From: Hordeum vulgare subsp. vulgare
Taxonomy: Eukaryota; Streptophyta; Magnoliopsida; Poales; Poaceae
Length of the DNA stretch: 64,000 bases
NCBI RefSeq assembly: GCF_904849725.1
Contig: NC_058523.1
Span: forward strand, 338,561,948 to 338,625,947
Direction of reading: 5' to 3'
A model generated the notes under the pieces. That model saw only the letters and a program-made list of their open reading frames with translations. It was not told where the DNA came from and did not search any database. Shown in pieces: positions 10,000-21,190 of this stretch. Position 1 is the first letter of the stretch; each line of letters starts with the position of its first letter. Position numbers and translations under genes: made by a program.

Positions 10000-12900
10000 T
10001 GTAACATCCCAAATTTCCCAATTTGGAATGTTTTACAAATGTAGCTAAGAATCTATGCATTTTGGTTGCAATAAAGATTTGCCTTTGAATTCTTTCAAAT
10101 ATTTGCTTTTGCTTTTCTATTTTTTCTTCCCCGAGAAAATACCCCAAAGATAATTCTTGCACGCAAGAAAGAGCACAGGAAAATGACCCTCCCAAGCCAG
10201 GGGTGCTTTTGAAAATCTTTGAGCCAAGAAAAACCAAAGTTTATGGGGAAAATATTTGCCAAAAAGAAAATATAGCATAAGGGTTTTTTCTGGAAAAAAA
10301 AACATTTTTTAAAAAGTTTTTATTTTGGTTTCGGAAAAATGATAAGCAATTAGGAAATATTTTTCTGATCATTTTGGTATATAACACCCTATATTAATTA
10401 TTTTATTTTGTTTCCTTTTTATTATTATTACTTGCTGTTTTTGAAAAAAATAAAATCTAGAAGGTAATTTTTTTTAAAGGAAACCGCCCGGGGCATCTTT
10501 TACTTGGGCTAGATCCCCTCAGACCCGGGACCGAATCCTCTTAGGATCGGCCACCGATCCTTCCCACCTCGCCCCCTTCTCTCTGCGCCTGGGCCCCACT
10601 GGCCGATCCCCCCACCCGCACGGTCCCCTTCTTCCTCCTTCCTTCTCCCCCTCCTCTCTCTTTCCTTCCTACGCCAGATCCCCTGCCAACCACGCCGGCC
10701 GGCCGATCTCGCCTCGGATCCCCCTCCTCCTACCATCCCGAGCACCCCCCCCTTCCCCCTATATAAGCCGCATCCCCGCCCCCCTCGACCCCTCCTCCCC
10801 ATGCCGCCACGCCGTCACGCCGCCCCTACAGCACCTCGCTGGAGCAAGCTCCAAGAGCACCCTCGCCGCCCCTACCTCACCGCCCCTCGCCTCCCCACAC
10901 CACCCGAGACCACCATCAGCACCCCCTCGTCCCCCGCAACCCATTTTCACCACTATCTCGAGCACCCCGCCACCGCAGCGCCCCGCCACCGTCTCGCCGG
11001 AGTTCGAGCTCCACAGGAACTCCCCAGCCTCCCCGAGCTCTTCCCCGGCCAAGAAGGACCTCGCCGTCGCCACCATCCGACGGAGGAGACCCGCCGCCGT
11101 CCTCCCCACACCTCGGACTCGCCGGAGCCACGCCCCCGTCGATCGCCACCTTCTCTGCCTCGCCGGAGGAGAAGCACCAGCAGCCTCCCACGGTGAGCTA
11201 CACCCCATCCCTCCTGAGCCATTAGATCGTAGACCAACGCTCGTGATTAGAAGCGTAGTACCCCTTCGGTCTTTTAAACAAAACCCGAACGGTTTTCTTT
11301 CACTTACTATTAGCCAAAGAGTTTTTTTGTTAAGATTCGGCCTTTTGCTAGTTGTCACCGCAGCAAACAACCTCCCAACCAACTAGAGAGAGGCACGTGT
11401 ACCCCTGTCCGGTAGAATTCAGATTTTCTTTTTCTGTTTAAATTCAAAAACAGAGAGAGTTTCAATTTTGTTTTGATCATAACATTTGATCCAGAACTCC
11501 AATGGAGTTGAAACTTGTTCCAGTAGATCAAAAATTTCCTCTAGGTTTGAAATTTTCAAATTTAAATTTGATCTGATTTAGTTTAAACCTTGTTTTGCTT
11601 ATTCTAGGAGTTTAAAATGGATTTTAATTTGATTCTTTTTGCTACTGCTTCCTAGTGATTATATCTTTCTGTAGTATAAGTTTCAATGGTTTTTAAATAA
11701 TATTTCATGCGGTTTTATCAAAAAAAGATTCTGCCTTAGTTAGGTGAACTGAATTCTTTCACTTTATCCCATGGCCACTTTATGTTATGTTGTTATTTTT
11801 ACTTTCTGATGATTGTAGTGCTTATGGTGTGTTATTTGTTTGTCTCGGTAGATCACTCGGAATGCAAAGCTTGCTACTTAGAAGCGCTCGATCAGGAGAA
11901 CTATCAGCAAGGCAAGTCATTTGATCATGTATCACCTATGTTTTATGTATCTTAGTTCCATCTTCCTATACCCAATTGCATGCTGAGTAGGTACTTGGAA
12001 ATTATGGTTACATATTGTAGTATCATGTGGTAGGCACCCAACAACCCCGTTACTTGGCCCGGGACGACAACTATCATATTGCTATGCTTGAGTAGACGGG
12101 ATTCTGGTTGAGAGTTTATCACGAGTGATGCGAGAATAATTTAATAACCAAGACCGGTTAAGTCAAGACTTTTCAAGACCTCGTGATGCAATGCCACTCT
12201 AGGTGAAGGACGGTTTTGACGGGCTCCCTGGAGAAACTAGTGGACGACCCCGGGATGCTTGGAGAGGTGCCATGACATGTTGCGGAAAGCTTCACCCAGG
12301 CTCGAAGAGACGGACGGAGGCTTCAAGAACCAAGGCTTACCTGCACAGCCACAAGTCATTATGGGCTCTGGCTTGGTTGGACAACGTGGCGACTCTGGAC
12401 GGGCGGTGCTAGCAGATGTAGAAGAATGGTAGGATTGGATGGGCACCGACATGGATTCAGAGGGACCCGTTGAAAGACCATGTTTTGATCATCCGGTCTT
12501 CAAACACCCTGAAGTGCGAGGACATACATGGAGGCTATCAAATCTTGTGGGGAACATGTGCAAAACTCTGTAGAGTGCCCAAACCTAATTGATTAGCCGT
12601 GTCCACGGTCATGGACAACTTGAGCCGAAGGCATTGAATTTTTCCTGAACTCTCAACACAATTTAATAATGATGTGGGAATTATCGACAATTCGGGTACG
12701 AGAATTGGTTGGCGGAACCATCTTGTTAACAACAAACAATGTAGTAATGTTTTGCTTCTAGCCCTCTCTTGTTGTAGGAGAAAATTTGCTTTATGCTAAA
12801 ACTTATAGCCCCACCTACCATATATGCATGTAGAAATAGTTGGATATTATTTCACCCCCTCTCTTTGATGACATGCCAGCATATTCCATATGCTGACCTA

Positions 12901-13223
12901 CACGGTTGTAACGTATCATGTTGTAGAGTACTTTTCTGACCAGGAGTGAGGCTACGATCTACGCTCGGTGACATGCCCTAGAGTCGGATGGACTCATCTA
13001 CCTGATGCTTCCGCTAGTCTTCGTTAGTTGTCTCATGAGATGACCTTCAGCCACTTTATTGTAATTCATTATTGTAATAAAGTACTCGATATGAGATTTT
13101 GATTAATAAAGTTGTGTGATTGAACTCTTGATATATACATTGATGTACTAAGTGTGTACCAGCATGATCTTGGGATGGTACGGAAACACCAGAGACTTGG
13201 CCGTTTCAGGTCGGGTCATTACA
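10000..13223 (+). mobile_element. Solo LTR (3.2 kb, Gypsy type) inside the 3' LTR of element A
   Basis: The insertion begins TGTAACATCC and ends GTCATTACA, and is flanked by a perfect 5 bp duplication GCGGT at 9995-9999 and 13224-13228. The uninterrupted target is seen in the 5' LTR near 77-85. No primer-binding site, polypurine tract or pol region lies within. This fits a solo LTR left by recombination between the two LTRs of a full element. The inside has a GC-rich promoter-like stretch (10490-11200) followed by AT-rich DNA. The ORF at 10801-11196 lies downstream of its TATA box but is low-complexity Pro/Arg-rich and overlaps ORFs on the other strand, so I do not call it a gene. Confidence 0.92.
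10760..10767 (+). promoter_or_regulatory. TATA box of the 3.2 kb solo LTR
   Basis: TATATAAG sits at the end of a C-rich block with downstream GC-rich sequence, the layout of a plant LTR promoter. It sets the solo LTR's orientation as +. Confidence 0.6.
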
Positions 13224-14584
13224 GCGGTTTACCCTCAAATAGGCGATAAACCTCGACTAGGTACTAATGTGGTTCACGGTCGTGGTCGACTCCCTCGCTG
13301 GGCTTCCGCTTGAAGATTGCCGAGGTGCATGACGTGCACATAGCGATAAGTGGCGAGAGCGTGTGTGAAGAAGTACACCCCTGCAGGGTTATGATCTATT
13401 CGAATAGCCGCGTCCGCGGATATGGACTACTTGGAGACATATGTTGTTCATAAATAACTTTAATGGCTACTCATAAAAGTATCAAGATAAGTGTGAGTGT
13501 CACGGATGGCATTTCCGTAGGAAGACGGGAATGATTCCATGATGGTGTATTGTTGTGGAGTTAGCGGACTCGTGTGCGAGAAAACAAAGTTGTCAAAACT
13601 ATTTAAAAATGTAGTTTTGTCTAGCCAAGAGTCAAAGCTGGCTTGCTGCATGAAACACCACAACCCCTTTATTGATACCTGAGCATGAGTAGATAGATCT
13701 TATCTAAAGTATTGTTGAGTACTTTTGTACTCATGTTTGCTTAATAATTGTTGCAAAGGATACCCACGAGCTAACAGGTGGGTTCTTTCTAGACATCGAT
13801 GATGACGAGTAGCTGGTGACCCAGCTACGGCCTGGCCCCTTTAAGAAGGGATGTGTAGATAGTCAGGCTTTATGCCTTATCCTTTCATCTGTCTGTACTC
13901 AGACAACTTTATGCTTTCGTTGGTTTGTATGACCGTGATTGTATGACTTTGAGTGTCGGGTCGTGTGACCTCTGCTTGTATGAACATATTATGCAAGACT
14001 CTTCCGAGTCTTCTAAATAAATGTCGTGATATTGTATGGTTATGTTGTGATGCCATTGTTGTATCTATGCATATCTAGTATGTCATGCGTACGTGTGATG
14101 CATTGTGATATGTATGGGATTCGACACCTAGTCGTATGCGGTAGTAGCTCTCTATATAGAGAAATGCCCCTTTGTGATTCCACCGAGTCTTGGTAGTTCT
14201 CTACTGCTCCGGACACATTGGTTGACCGTCATGTATCCTTCTTAGCTGTTGTATATGTCCCTTCAGGGAAATGTCACGCGGTGTAATGGAGTCCTTGTAG
14301 GTTGCTACGACTCGTCTACACTCGTTGTTGACCAACACCCGCTTTGTTGGGTTATGTATGCATGTCTCTGTACAGTCGAGCCACTTGACTTTATGGCTAG
14401 ATATGTCGACCCGGGTTCTTTGACATTGGAATGCTAGCGACACTAATGCATACGTGAGTCAAAAGGCGCAAACGGTCCCGGCTAAGGTAAGGTGGCAGCC
14501 GTGGGGATAACCGTGCGTGAGACTGCCAAGGGATGCAATGTGTTACATGCTGGATTTCTATGGCTTAGGATCGGGGTCCCGACA

Positions 14585-14905
14585 ATACATATCATCACCA
14601 TAATCATCATAGATAGGAGGCATGCCATCATCATAATAAATTTGCTCATTAAAAATTGGGGATTAACAATATCATCTTCATCAAATATTGAATCAACAAG
14701 CTTGTTGCTTTGCATATCATTAGCATCATGGAAATTCATAGAATTCATACTAAAAACATTGCTATTAGGCTCATCATTCAAGTATTTAACGCCAAACATT
14801 TATTAAATTCTTCTTCTAGTACTTCGACACAATTTTCCGATCCATCATTTTCACGAAAGTCATTATAAAATGAAGCATATGAGGTAACCTAAACTCCACT
14901 ATTTT
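14585..14905 (-). pseudogene. Start of the coding region of the Sabrina-like element
   Basis: The minus strand encodes acidic, Asn/Asp-rich segments in shifting frames. They include NDFRENDGSENC near 14870, FGVKYLNDEP near 14790 and a YYDDGMPPIYDDY segment near 14620. I recognise this as the N-terminal polyprotein type of Triticeae Gypsy elements of the Sabrina kind. At least one frameshift separates the pieces, and element A's insertion truncates it. Confidence 0.6.
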
Positions 14906-14996
14906 GTATTTTATTTCTATAAAACAAAATAGTGGGAAAAAAGAAACAAATATTTTAATTGCAAGATCTAAAGATATACCTTCTAGCACTCACCTT

Positions 14997-15012
14997 CCCA
15001 GCAACGGCGCCA
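14997..15012 (-). other. Primer-binding site of the Sabrina-like element
   Basis: On the minus strand TGGCGCCGTTGCTGGG lies 13 bases inside the LTR end. It is the TGGCGCC-type site common in Triticeae Gypsy elements. Confidence 0.82.
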
Positions 15013-15025
15013 GAAAAGAGCTTCA

Positions 15026-16676
15026 TGTCTACTACACAACTTTATTCTTGTAGACATTATTGGGCCTCCAAGTGTAGAGTTTTGTAGGACAACACCAGAA
15101 TTCCCTAGGGTGGATGACCTAAGGTTTATCAGTGTGTGGGAGGTGTAGGATGAACAAGGTCTCTATCAAACAACCCTGCAATCAAATACTGGAAATCTCT
15201 TGTGTCCCCCAACACAAACAATACAATGGTAAATTGTATAGGTGCGCTAGTTTGACGAAGAGATGGTGATACACGTGCAATATGGATAGTAGAAATAGTT
15301 TTTCGTAATCTGAAATTATAAAAATAGAAAGGTAACATGTAATAAAATTGAGCATAAATGGTGTTGCAATGCTTAGAAATAAGGCCTAGGGTTCATACTT
15401 TCACTAGTGCAATCTCTTAATAGTGCTAACATAATAGAATGATATGATCATCCCTGAACGTACAACAAAGAATCACTCCCAAGTTCATATATAGTGGAGA
15501 ACAAAAGATGAAATTGTTGTATGTAGTAGAACCACCTCAGAGTTATTCTTTTCGATCAATCTATTGATCTATTCCTATAAGTGTCACAAATAGCCCGAGA
15601 GTTCATACTAACATAACACCATATGATACACAACAATCAGCCCTAATGTCATCTAGATACTCCAATGTCACCTCAATTATATGTGGGTTAATTACTCGAC
15701 ATGCACCAAACAATTTTGGATTCACCATATTGAATCCAGCAGAAAGAATATCAAAGAGCACCACAACATTTCAATCGGGAAAACTTGGAGAAGAATACGT
15801 ATCAACCTATATGCATAGATTACCCCATTGTCACCATGAGAATCCCCAAGTTGAGTACCAAAACATATATCAAGTCAATCAATAGAACACTCTGTTATCA
15901 CCATGGGTATCCATGTGCAAGACATACATCAAGTGATCTCAAATCCAATATTCAATTCGACATAACAAAATTTCAAGGGAAATATTAAATTCACCACAAT
16001 AAGATAGCAAGGGACAAACTCCATATGATATAACTATATCAACAAAGCCTGTGGTACATCAAGATCATGACATCTCAAGAACACGAGACAAAGAGATCAA
16101 ACTTAGGTATTGGTACATACTCTCGGCCCCGTGGATGAACTACTCCATCTTTGTTATGGACACCGCATGGATGATGAGGATGGCCTCTAGTGATGATTCA
16201 TCCCTCCGATAGGGTGCCGGAATAGGGATCACGATGAGATTTCTTTGGTACAGAAGCTTGCGGAGGTGAAGAGGAAGTTCTAGGTTAACTTCTGGGCATT
16301 TCCCAATATATAGGATTTCTAGCATTGGAATCACGTCAAACGGAGCCACGAGGTGGTCCCAAGCCATTAGGGCACGACCACTCCCCTGGGTGCACCCTGT
16401 TGACTTGGGGGCACCTAGTGCCCCCCTCCGGTGGTTATTCGCTCGAACATTTGTTATTTGTTTCAGAAAAAAATGTCATAAAGTTTCGGGTGATTCTCAG
16501 AACTTATATTCTCTACACAAAAACAACACCGCGGGAATTCTAATGAAAACAATGTCAGTCCGGCTTAGTTCCAATTAATTCATATAAATTGCATCAAAAT
16601 TGTATAACTGTATTGTACACATAGGTAAATATGGCATGAATACTTCATAAATTATCGATACATTGGAGATGTATCA
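15026..16676 (-). repeat. 5' LTR of the Sabrina-like element
   Basis: The boundaries are TGTCTAC on the left and GTATCA on the right, read on +. There are no convincing ORFs. ORFs at 15646-15885 and 16140-16367 are chance reading frames in LTR sequence. Confidence 0.8.
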
Positions 16677-16995
16677 GACCTGTGGCTCCCGTGTCTATTC
16701 TCCATGATAACTTTATTCTACAAAATTGCATGTTCATTTGCCTATTTTTCCATATCAGTTTACCACTACTATCTACCTTTATTTGTTTTAATCTGGTAAC
16801 TATAAAGACAAGGGGCTTGGCCACCTTGTTTCCACGTTGGGTGCAAGTTTGTACCTTATTTGTTTGTATGTGTTGTTTATTTTGTTAGCTAGTTGACTCC
16901 TAGTGTTTCAATTAATGTTTGGTTCTTACCCGAGGGAAATACTTTGCTTCTATTCTACATCTCCCTTATAATTTGTGAATCCCCACCACTCCTAT
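16677..16995 (+). repeat. Degraded Gypsy LTR fragment in opposite orientation
   Basis: The stretch resembles, in reverse complement, the first few hundred bases of the LTRs at 17468 and 38703. Shared landmarks are TTGGGTGCAAGTTTGT and GAGGGAAATACTT. It is diverged, and its ends are not defined. Confidence 0.55.
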
Positions 16996-17467
16996 GAGAT
17001 TAGCAATCTCTCTCGTTGCATGGGTGCCCCAATCCAACCCAAGCACGATCTGAGTCCTTCAATCTAGCCACAACCAATATAGTGTAAGTGCATGCACAAA
17101 TATGTCCAAGTCAAGGATGCCAGACTCTCCCATCTCCTTCGACATGCATACCATCTCCCATTAGATTTTACAATTGCCACCCGACACATAGAAAGAATTG
17201 TTCGAGCACCACACAAAAAGCACACTAGAGCTTTATGATTGAGCTCATTGTTCCCTTTGAAGGCACTAGATAAGTGAGGTTGTGAATGTCCTGCAACACT
17301 AATATTGATTAATCCAAGTGCATCTCCCAACCATCGCGATACTTTTCCCAATAACTTGCATGATATTGCCCGCAATTTTATCAAACAAATGTTGAAATAC
17401 AGACCCCGCAACCAGTGCACGAAAAAATAAAGTTTGAGGTACCTAAGATGAAACTAAATCTAGACGA
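16996..17467. other. Unassigned stretch
   Basis: I do not recognise this segment. A 118-codon minus-strand ORF (17420-17064) is its longest frame. It has no clear domain, although the run of aromatic and basic residues resembles decayed RT-like or gene-fragment sequence. It could be a remnant of a LINE, a gene fragment, or old LTR flank. Confidence 0.35.
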
Positions 17468-18425
17468 TGCTACTTGTCAGATCCGTTGGGTTTTCCCCGA
17501 AGAGGAAGGGTGAAGCAATATAGTAGCGGTAATTATTTCCTTATTTCACAACCAAGGTTTATCGAACCAATAGGAGAATCAAGGCAAATTCACGTCCTCA
17601 GCACCTACACACACAAAAGCAAACACTTGCACCCAACGGGGGTAAGAGGGCTTTCGATACTGTTGGACTCGTTACTTACAATATTTAATTCTGATAGTTA
17701 TAGATATATAAAAGTAAAAGTAAAATAAAAGTAAATAAATTCAGCAAGGTATTTTGTTTTTTAGCAAATTGATTAAGTAGATCCGGGTGCCATAGTTTTC
17801 ATAGAGACTTCTCTCTCGAACGGATAACATACATTGGGTAGAAAAATTACTATTGGGAAATTCATAGAAAAGCACATAGTTATGATGTTATTCACAACAT
17901 CCATCATGCATAAAGGCATAACATCCATAAACAATTAGACCAAAATGATTCTTCATCTAGTACTGTTACTCCACCAATCGAATGCTATCCAACATGCATC
18001 TATGGTATTAAGTTCATGCCAAATGGGGTAATGCTTGGACCAAGATAACATGATGTAGTAAGACAAGAAATATGTTCAGACCCCCCTCATTTTATCCTTA
18101 GTATCAAAAAACAAAACAAATACGTGTGTTGTCCCCTTCTATCACTGGGATATAGAGCACCACAAGAATGAACCTACTACAACGCACCACTCCCCCTGAA
18201 GATAAATCAATCTAGTTGGAAAAACTAAATGATAGATCACACGGAAATATGACGCTATAATAATCATGCATAATAGAATTTAGAGAAGACTCAATTCATT
18301 TCAATGACGAATATGATCATAAACCAACAAGTCATTGGATCCCAACAAACACACCACAAAGTAGATTAGATCGGATAGATCGTCGCGTGAATCACGGAGA
18401 AGATTGTATTGAAGATTAAAGAGAC
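17468..18425 (-). repeat. Truncated WHAM/Sabrina-like LTR (3' LTR of element B)
   Basis: It aligns by eye with about the first 910 bases (in + orientation) of the complete LTR at 38703-40221. Shared landmarks are TTGGGTTTT, the AGAGGAAGGGTGA region, CATGCATCTA and TCGGATAGATC. The rest of the LTR is missing, and element B internal sequence follows, so a deletion removed the junction. Confidence 0.7.
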
Positions 18426-18654
18426 ATTCAAATAAATCATAGCAATTTTGTAATAAACGCAAAATTTTCTATTTTTTACACGTGATAAGTTCTACTATCA
18501 TCCAAATCTTGCCAAAGTCTTTACTTGGCACAAATACTAATTAAAACATAAAAACATAATCACTACAGTAGCAATAATTATGTTATCACACCAAAAGAGA
18601 AGGTAAAAGCAAAACAGATAACTATTGGGCTGCCTCCCAACAAGCGGTATTGTT

Positions 18655-19019
18655 TTATCCCCTAGGTAGGCATAATGCATAGTATGAAGTGTTGTCATCT
18701 TTCATGTTCATTCCATAACTGGTCCTCATAATAGATTCATAAGGTGGTTTAATTTTCTTTCTACGGAAGTGTTACATCCCTTTCTTTAATGGGGATTGTA
18801 ATCTTATGTTTCCTTCCTTCATATCAATAATAGCACCAATAGTTTGTAGGAAAGTCCTACCAAGTATTATGGGACAAGGAGGATTACATTCAGTATCAAG
18901 CACAATAAAATCTAAGGGCACATAGTTTCTATTAGCAAGAATAAGTACATCATTTTCTGACCAATTTATTAATAGTGGAATTCGCAAGATGCAAGTTAAG
19001 AGAACATTCATTTATAAAG
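18655..19019 (-). pseudogene. Protease end of element B (Gypsy, no RT following)
   Basis: On the minus strand one frame reads into the conserved CPIILGRTFLQTIGAIIDMK block, the C-terminal half of a retroviral-type protease. It then meets TAA at 18772-18774, continues in frame about 38 codons (including PPYESIMRTSYG), and ends at TAA 18655-18657. A 3' untranslated stretch with the TTGGGAGGCAGCCC motif follows directly (18426-18654). There is no RT, RNase H or integrase, which fits Sabrina-type non-autonomous elements. The upstream part is cut by element C's insertion. Confidence 0.72.
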
Positions 19020-19855
19020 GTTTATGACCCACAAGTATATGAGATCAATGTAACACCCGAGATGTAGTCCTTGCCATATTAGGATCCTTTCCTTTTGTGG
19101 AACCATGTCGTTGATGTAATTAAAGTCATCATTTAATGTGGATCATTTCATGTCATCATCTTTGCCTCATGCCACAATCCATTTCATTTATTGCTTTCAC
19201 TCTGGTGTTGCTAGTTGTTCCATCTTGGTTGATAGCTTGCTTGTAGACATGTGATGTAGTGGTGTTTTCAAACCTTTGGTTTAAAACAATGCTTCTCAAA
19301 CTAGGCTTTTCAAACAAGGCAAAGCCCCTTTTGATATTTCTAAACTTGTGTGTCAAACCTTGAGTGAACCTATTTTAAAAATGTAATATTTTTAGAGAAT
19401 CAACTTGTGCTTGAGGTGGTATTGTCTTGTGGTTTTTAAGCTTTAAATCAATTGGAGTCTTTAATAAAACAGCATATTAAAAACCCTGTTTAGAATATAA
19501 TTTAGTTGTCTTAAAAATCAGGTTTGCATTTTATTTAAATAGGGCATAATTCCCTCATGCCCGAGGTGTTATTATTTTTATTTTCAAAACCCTGTGTTGC
19601 TCTGGGTATTTTGATTTGCTGTGATGTTTATTTTAAAAGAAAAACCCCCTTTTCTTATTGGTTTGGTCGGCTCCACAGAGAAACCAGGTGGGCTGGCTCC
19701 CTCTTCCCTACCTGGGCCTCGCCTATTCCTGTCGCGAGCGTCAGCCCGTGGCGCGACCTTCTTCCTCCTCGCTACGTCACGCCGTACGACCGAATGGCAG
19801 CTGCCGATCTCCTCCTCCCCTCGATCTTGTGGCCCGAAGCTCGCCCCCCGAGGCC

Positions 19856-19862
19856 ATATAAG
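19856..19862 (+). promoter_or_regulatory. Probable TATA box of the 5.2 kb solo LTR
   Basis: ATATAAG lies in a GC-rich block with CTCCCTGTCCTAGGG-like leader sequence after it. It indicates + orientation for the LTR. Confidence 0.5.
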
Positions 19863-20520
19863 AAGCTGGCGCTCCTCCCTGTCCTAGGGTTCCCATGTCT
19901 TCCCTCCTCTCACCCTTTGGCGCCGTCTGGGGCGCGCCCGATCAACTCCGACGCCATGACCGGCTCCTGGTAAGCTCGTCGCCGGTGGATCAGCGCCTAC
20001 GCCTCCTCCTCGATTGGTCCAGGTGCAAGCGGAAGCTGGTGGGGTTCCATTCTTGTGCTCAGATCGCGGAGAGAGCCCCTCCAACGCCCTCCTCAACGTC
20101 GACGACTTCCCTGCTCCGGCGTCCCCTGCTTCGAAAGGCGACTTCCTGTGCTCCGGCTACGCTGCCTCGTGCTGTGGGTGAGCGAGCCTTCTTTTTCCCC
20201 TCCTTCTCCTCGTGTTCTGCTAGTCGTGGCTGATGGCAGAGCGCTTCTGCGCATGGAGCTCCCGTGATGTAGCAGCAGCCGTAGCTGGTGTGGCTTGCGC
20301 GTGCATGGGCATCGCCCCTCTGCATCGTGGCTGAGGTACCCTTCGTGGCGTCGTAGTTTAACCTCGGGTAGATCCCCGCAAAGATGTTGCTGTTGTTTGT
20401 AGGCTGCCACGCTCCGGTGAGCTTTGTCGCTGGCGCCTCTCTGCAAAGCAGAGCAAGCGTCCCCCCCCTTGTGGCGTGTTTTCCTTTCGTGGATCCCCCT
20501 TTGGGACAGTAGTACCACAC

Positions 20521-20575
20521 CAGCTCAGCTGGCTTTGTTCCCGCACGCATCTGGTAGGTCTGGGGTTCGAGACCC
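20521..20575 (+). repeat. tRNA-like Pol III box pair, first copy
   Basis: CAGCTCAGCTGGC resembles the A box, and GGGTTCGAGACCC (20563-20575) is a near-perfect B box. The spacing of about 30 bases is as in tRNA genes. No cloverleaf with a discernible anticodon arm was derived, so this is more likely a SINE head or tRNA relic than a working tRNA gene. Confidence 0.5.
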
Positions 20576-20672
20576 ATCGCCCCCCCTTTAATCTGGGGTT
20601 TTCTTTTGATGTCGTATGGGTGGCAGAGACTGCCTTAGAGGATTTACCCCTCTGATAGTGCAGCTACACCGC

Positions 20673-20729
20673 GGTAGCCCAGTGGTGCATATGTGTGTAG
20701 TGGTGCGAGGGGTTGCGGGTTCGATACCC
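20673..20729 (+). repeat. tRNA-like Pol III box pair, second copy (possible SINE)
   Basis: GGTAGCCCAGTGGTG resembles an A box and GGGTTCGATACCC (20717-20729) a B box. A T-rich tract (about 20735-20800) follows, as at the 3' end of grass SINEs such as Au. I could not find flanking duplications. Confidence 0.5.
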
Positions 20730-20849
20730 AGGGCCTCCCCTTTTGTTTTTCCTTTGTTTTCTTTTTCTTTTTCTTTTCTTTTGCTGCATATTGCTGTTTT
20801 GTTTCTTTCAAAAAAACTAGGGAGTGTGTTTTATTTCTTTTGAGGCCTA

Positions 20850-21190
20850 GAGTGTATGTGAGTGTATGTGTGTGCACATGAGTGCATGTGCATGTGTATG
20901 AGAGTGTGGTGTGTGCACTTGAGTGTGTGTGTGTGCACATGAGTGTATGTGTGTACACATCTGAGTGTGTGTGTGTGCATGAGGGTGCACATACACATGT
21001 GCAAGAGGGCCTAACCCCTCATGTTGCACCTAGCCATGTAGTGTATGTGTGAGTGTATGCACTTGTGTGTGTGTGTGCTCATGTATGTTAGTGTGTGTGC
21101 ATGGGTGCATATGCACTTGTGCATGAGGGCCTAACCCCTCATGCTTGCCACTATGCAAGTGGCGTTGTTGTGAATAGTGCTTTTGTGTGT
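20850..21190 (+). repeat. TG-rich degenerate microsatellite with an internal ~120 bp duplication
   Basis: Long runs of TGTGTG and GAGTGTATG alternate with CATGAG. The segment around GAGGGCCTAACCCCTCATG occurs at about 21004 and again at about 21124, each after a TG-rich arm, so part of the region is tandemly duplicated. Confidence 0.75.

Larger units (their letters stand above)
1..14584 (+). mobile_element. Element A: decayed autonomous Ty3/Gypsy retrotransposon, chromovirus (Tekay/Del-like)
   Basis: The element runs from a 5' LTR cut by the window edge, through a primer-binding site, an extra ORF, gag, protease, RT, RNase H and integrase, to a polypurine tract and a 3' LTR. RT-RNase H-integrase order makes it Ty3/Gypsy. 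The chromodomain-like tail after the integrase and the roughly 4 kb LTRs suggest the Tekay/Del chromovirus lineage (inference). Coding regions carry several stops and one frameshift, so this copy cannot move by itself. It inserted into a Sabrina-like element whose remains begin at 14585. The duplicated target cannot be checked because the left end lies outside the window. Confidence 0.93.
7443..14584 (+). repeat. 3' LTR of element A, split by a solo LTR
   Basis: The LTR begins TGTCACATCC and ends CCCGACA. Without the inserted 10000-13223 and one copy of its target duplication it is about 3.9 kb. It holds an AT-rich start, a GC-rich block at about 7970-8690, and a second half matching the window's first 1438 bases. 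ORFs in the GC-rich block (for example 7897-8172 and 8054-8317) overlap on both strands and are compositional artefacts. No clear TATA box was found. I see no gene here. Confidence 0.93.
14585..16676 (-). mobile_element. 5' end of a Sabrina-like Gypsy element, cut by element A
   Basis: Read on the minus strand this is a 1651 bp 5' LTR (16676 to 15026), a primer-binding site and the first coding stretch. The element is then interrupted by the end of A at 14584. The LTR starts TGATACATCT and ends GTAGACA, and its overall sequence is like Triticeae Sabrina LTRs as I remember them. Confidence 0.8.

Noticed and set aside
10801..11196. 131-codon Pro/Arg-rich ORF just after a TATA box
   Set aside because: It lies inside a solo LTR, is low complexity, and competes with a 207-codon ORF on the other strand. 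It is more likely LTR leader sequence than a protein.
19557..20577. Several ORFs over 100 codons on both strands of the 5.2 kb solo LTR
   Set aside because: A GC-rich promoter block gives long frames by composition, with no domains or consistent codon pattern.
20521..20729. Functional tRNA genes
   Set aside because: Box A and B resemblance is good, but no full cloverleaf with acceptor pairing was found. SINE or relic is more likely.
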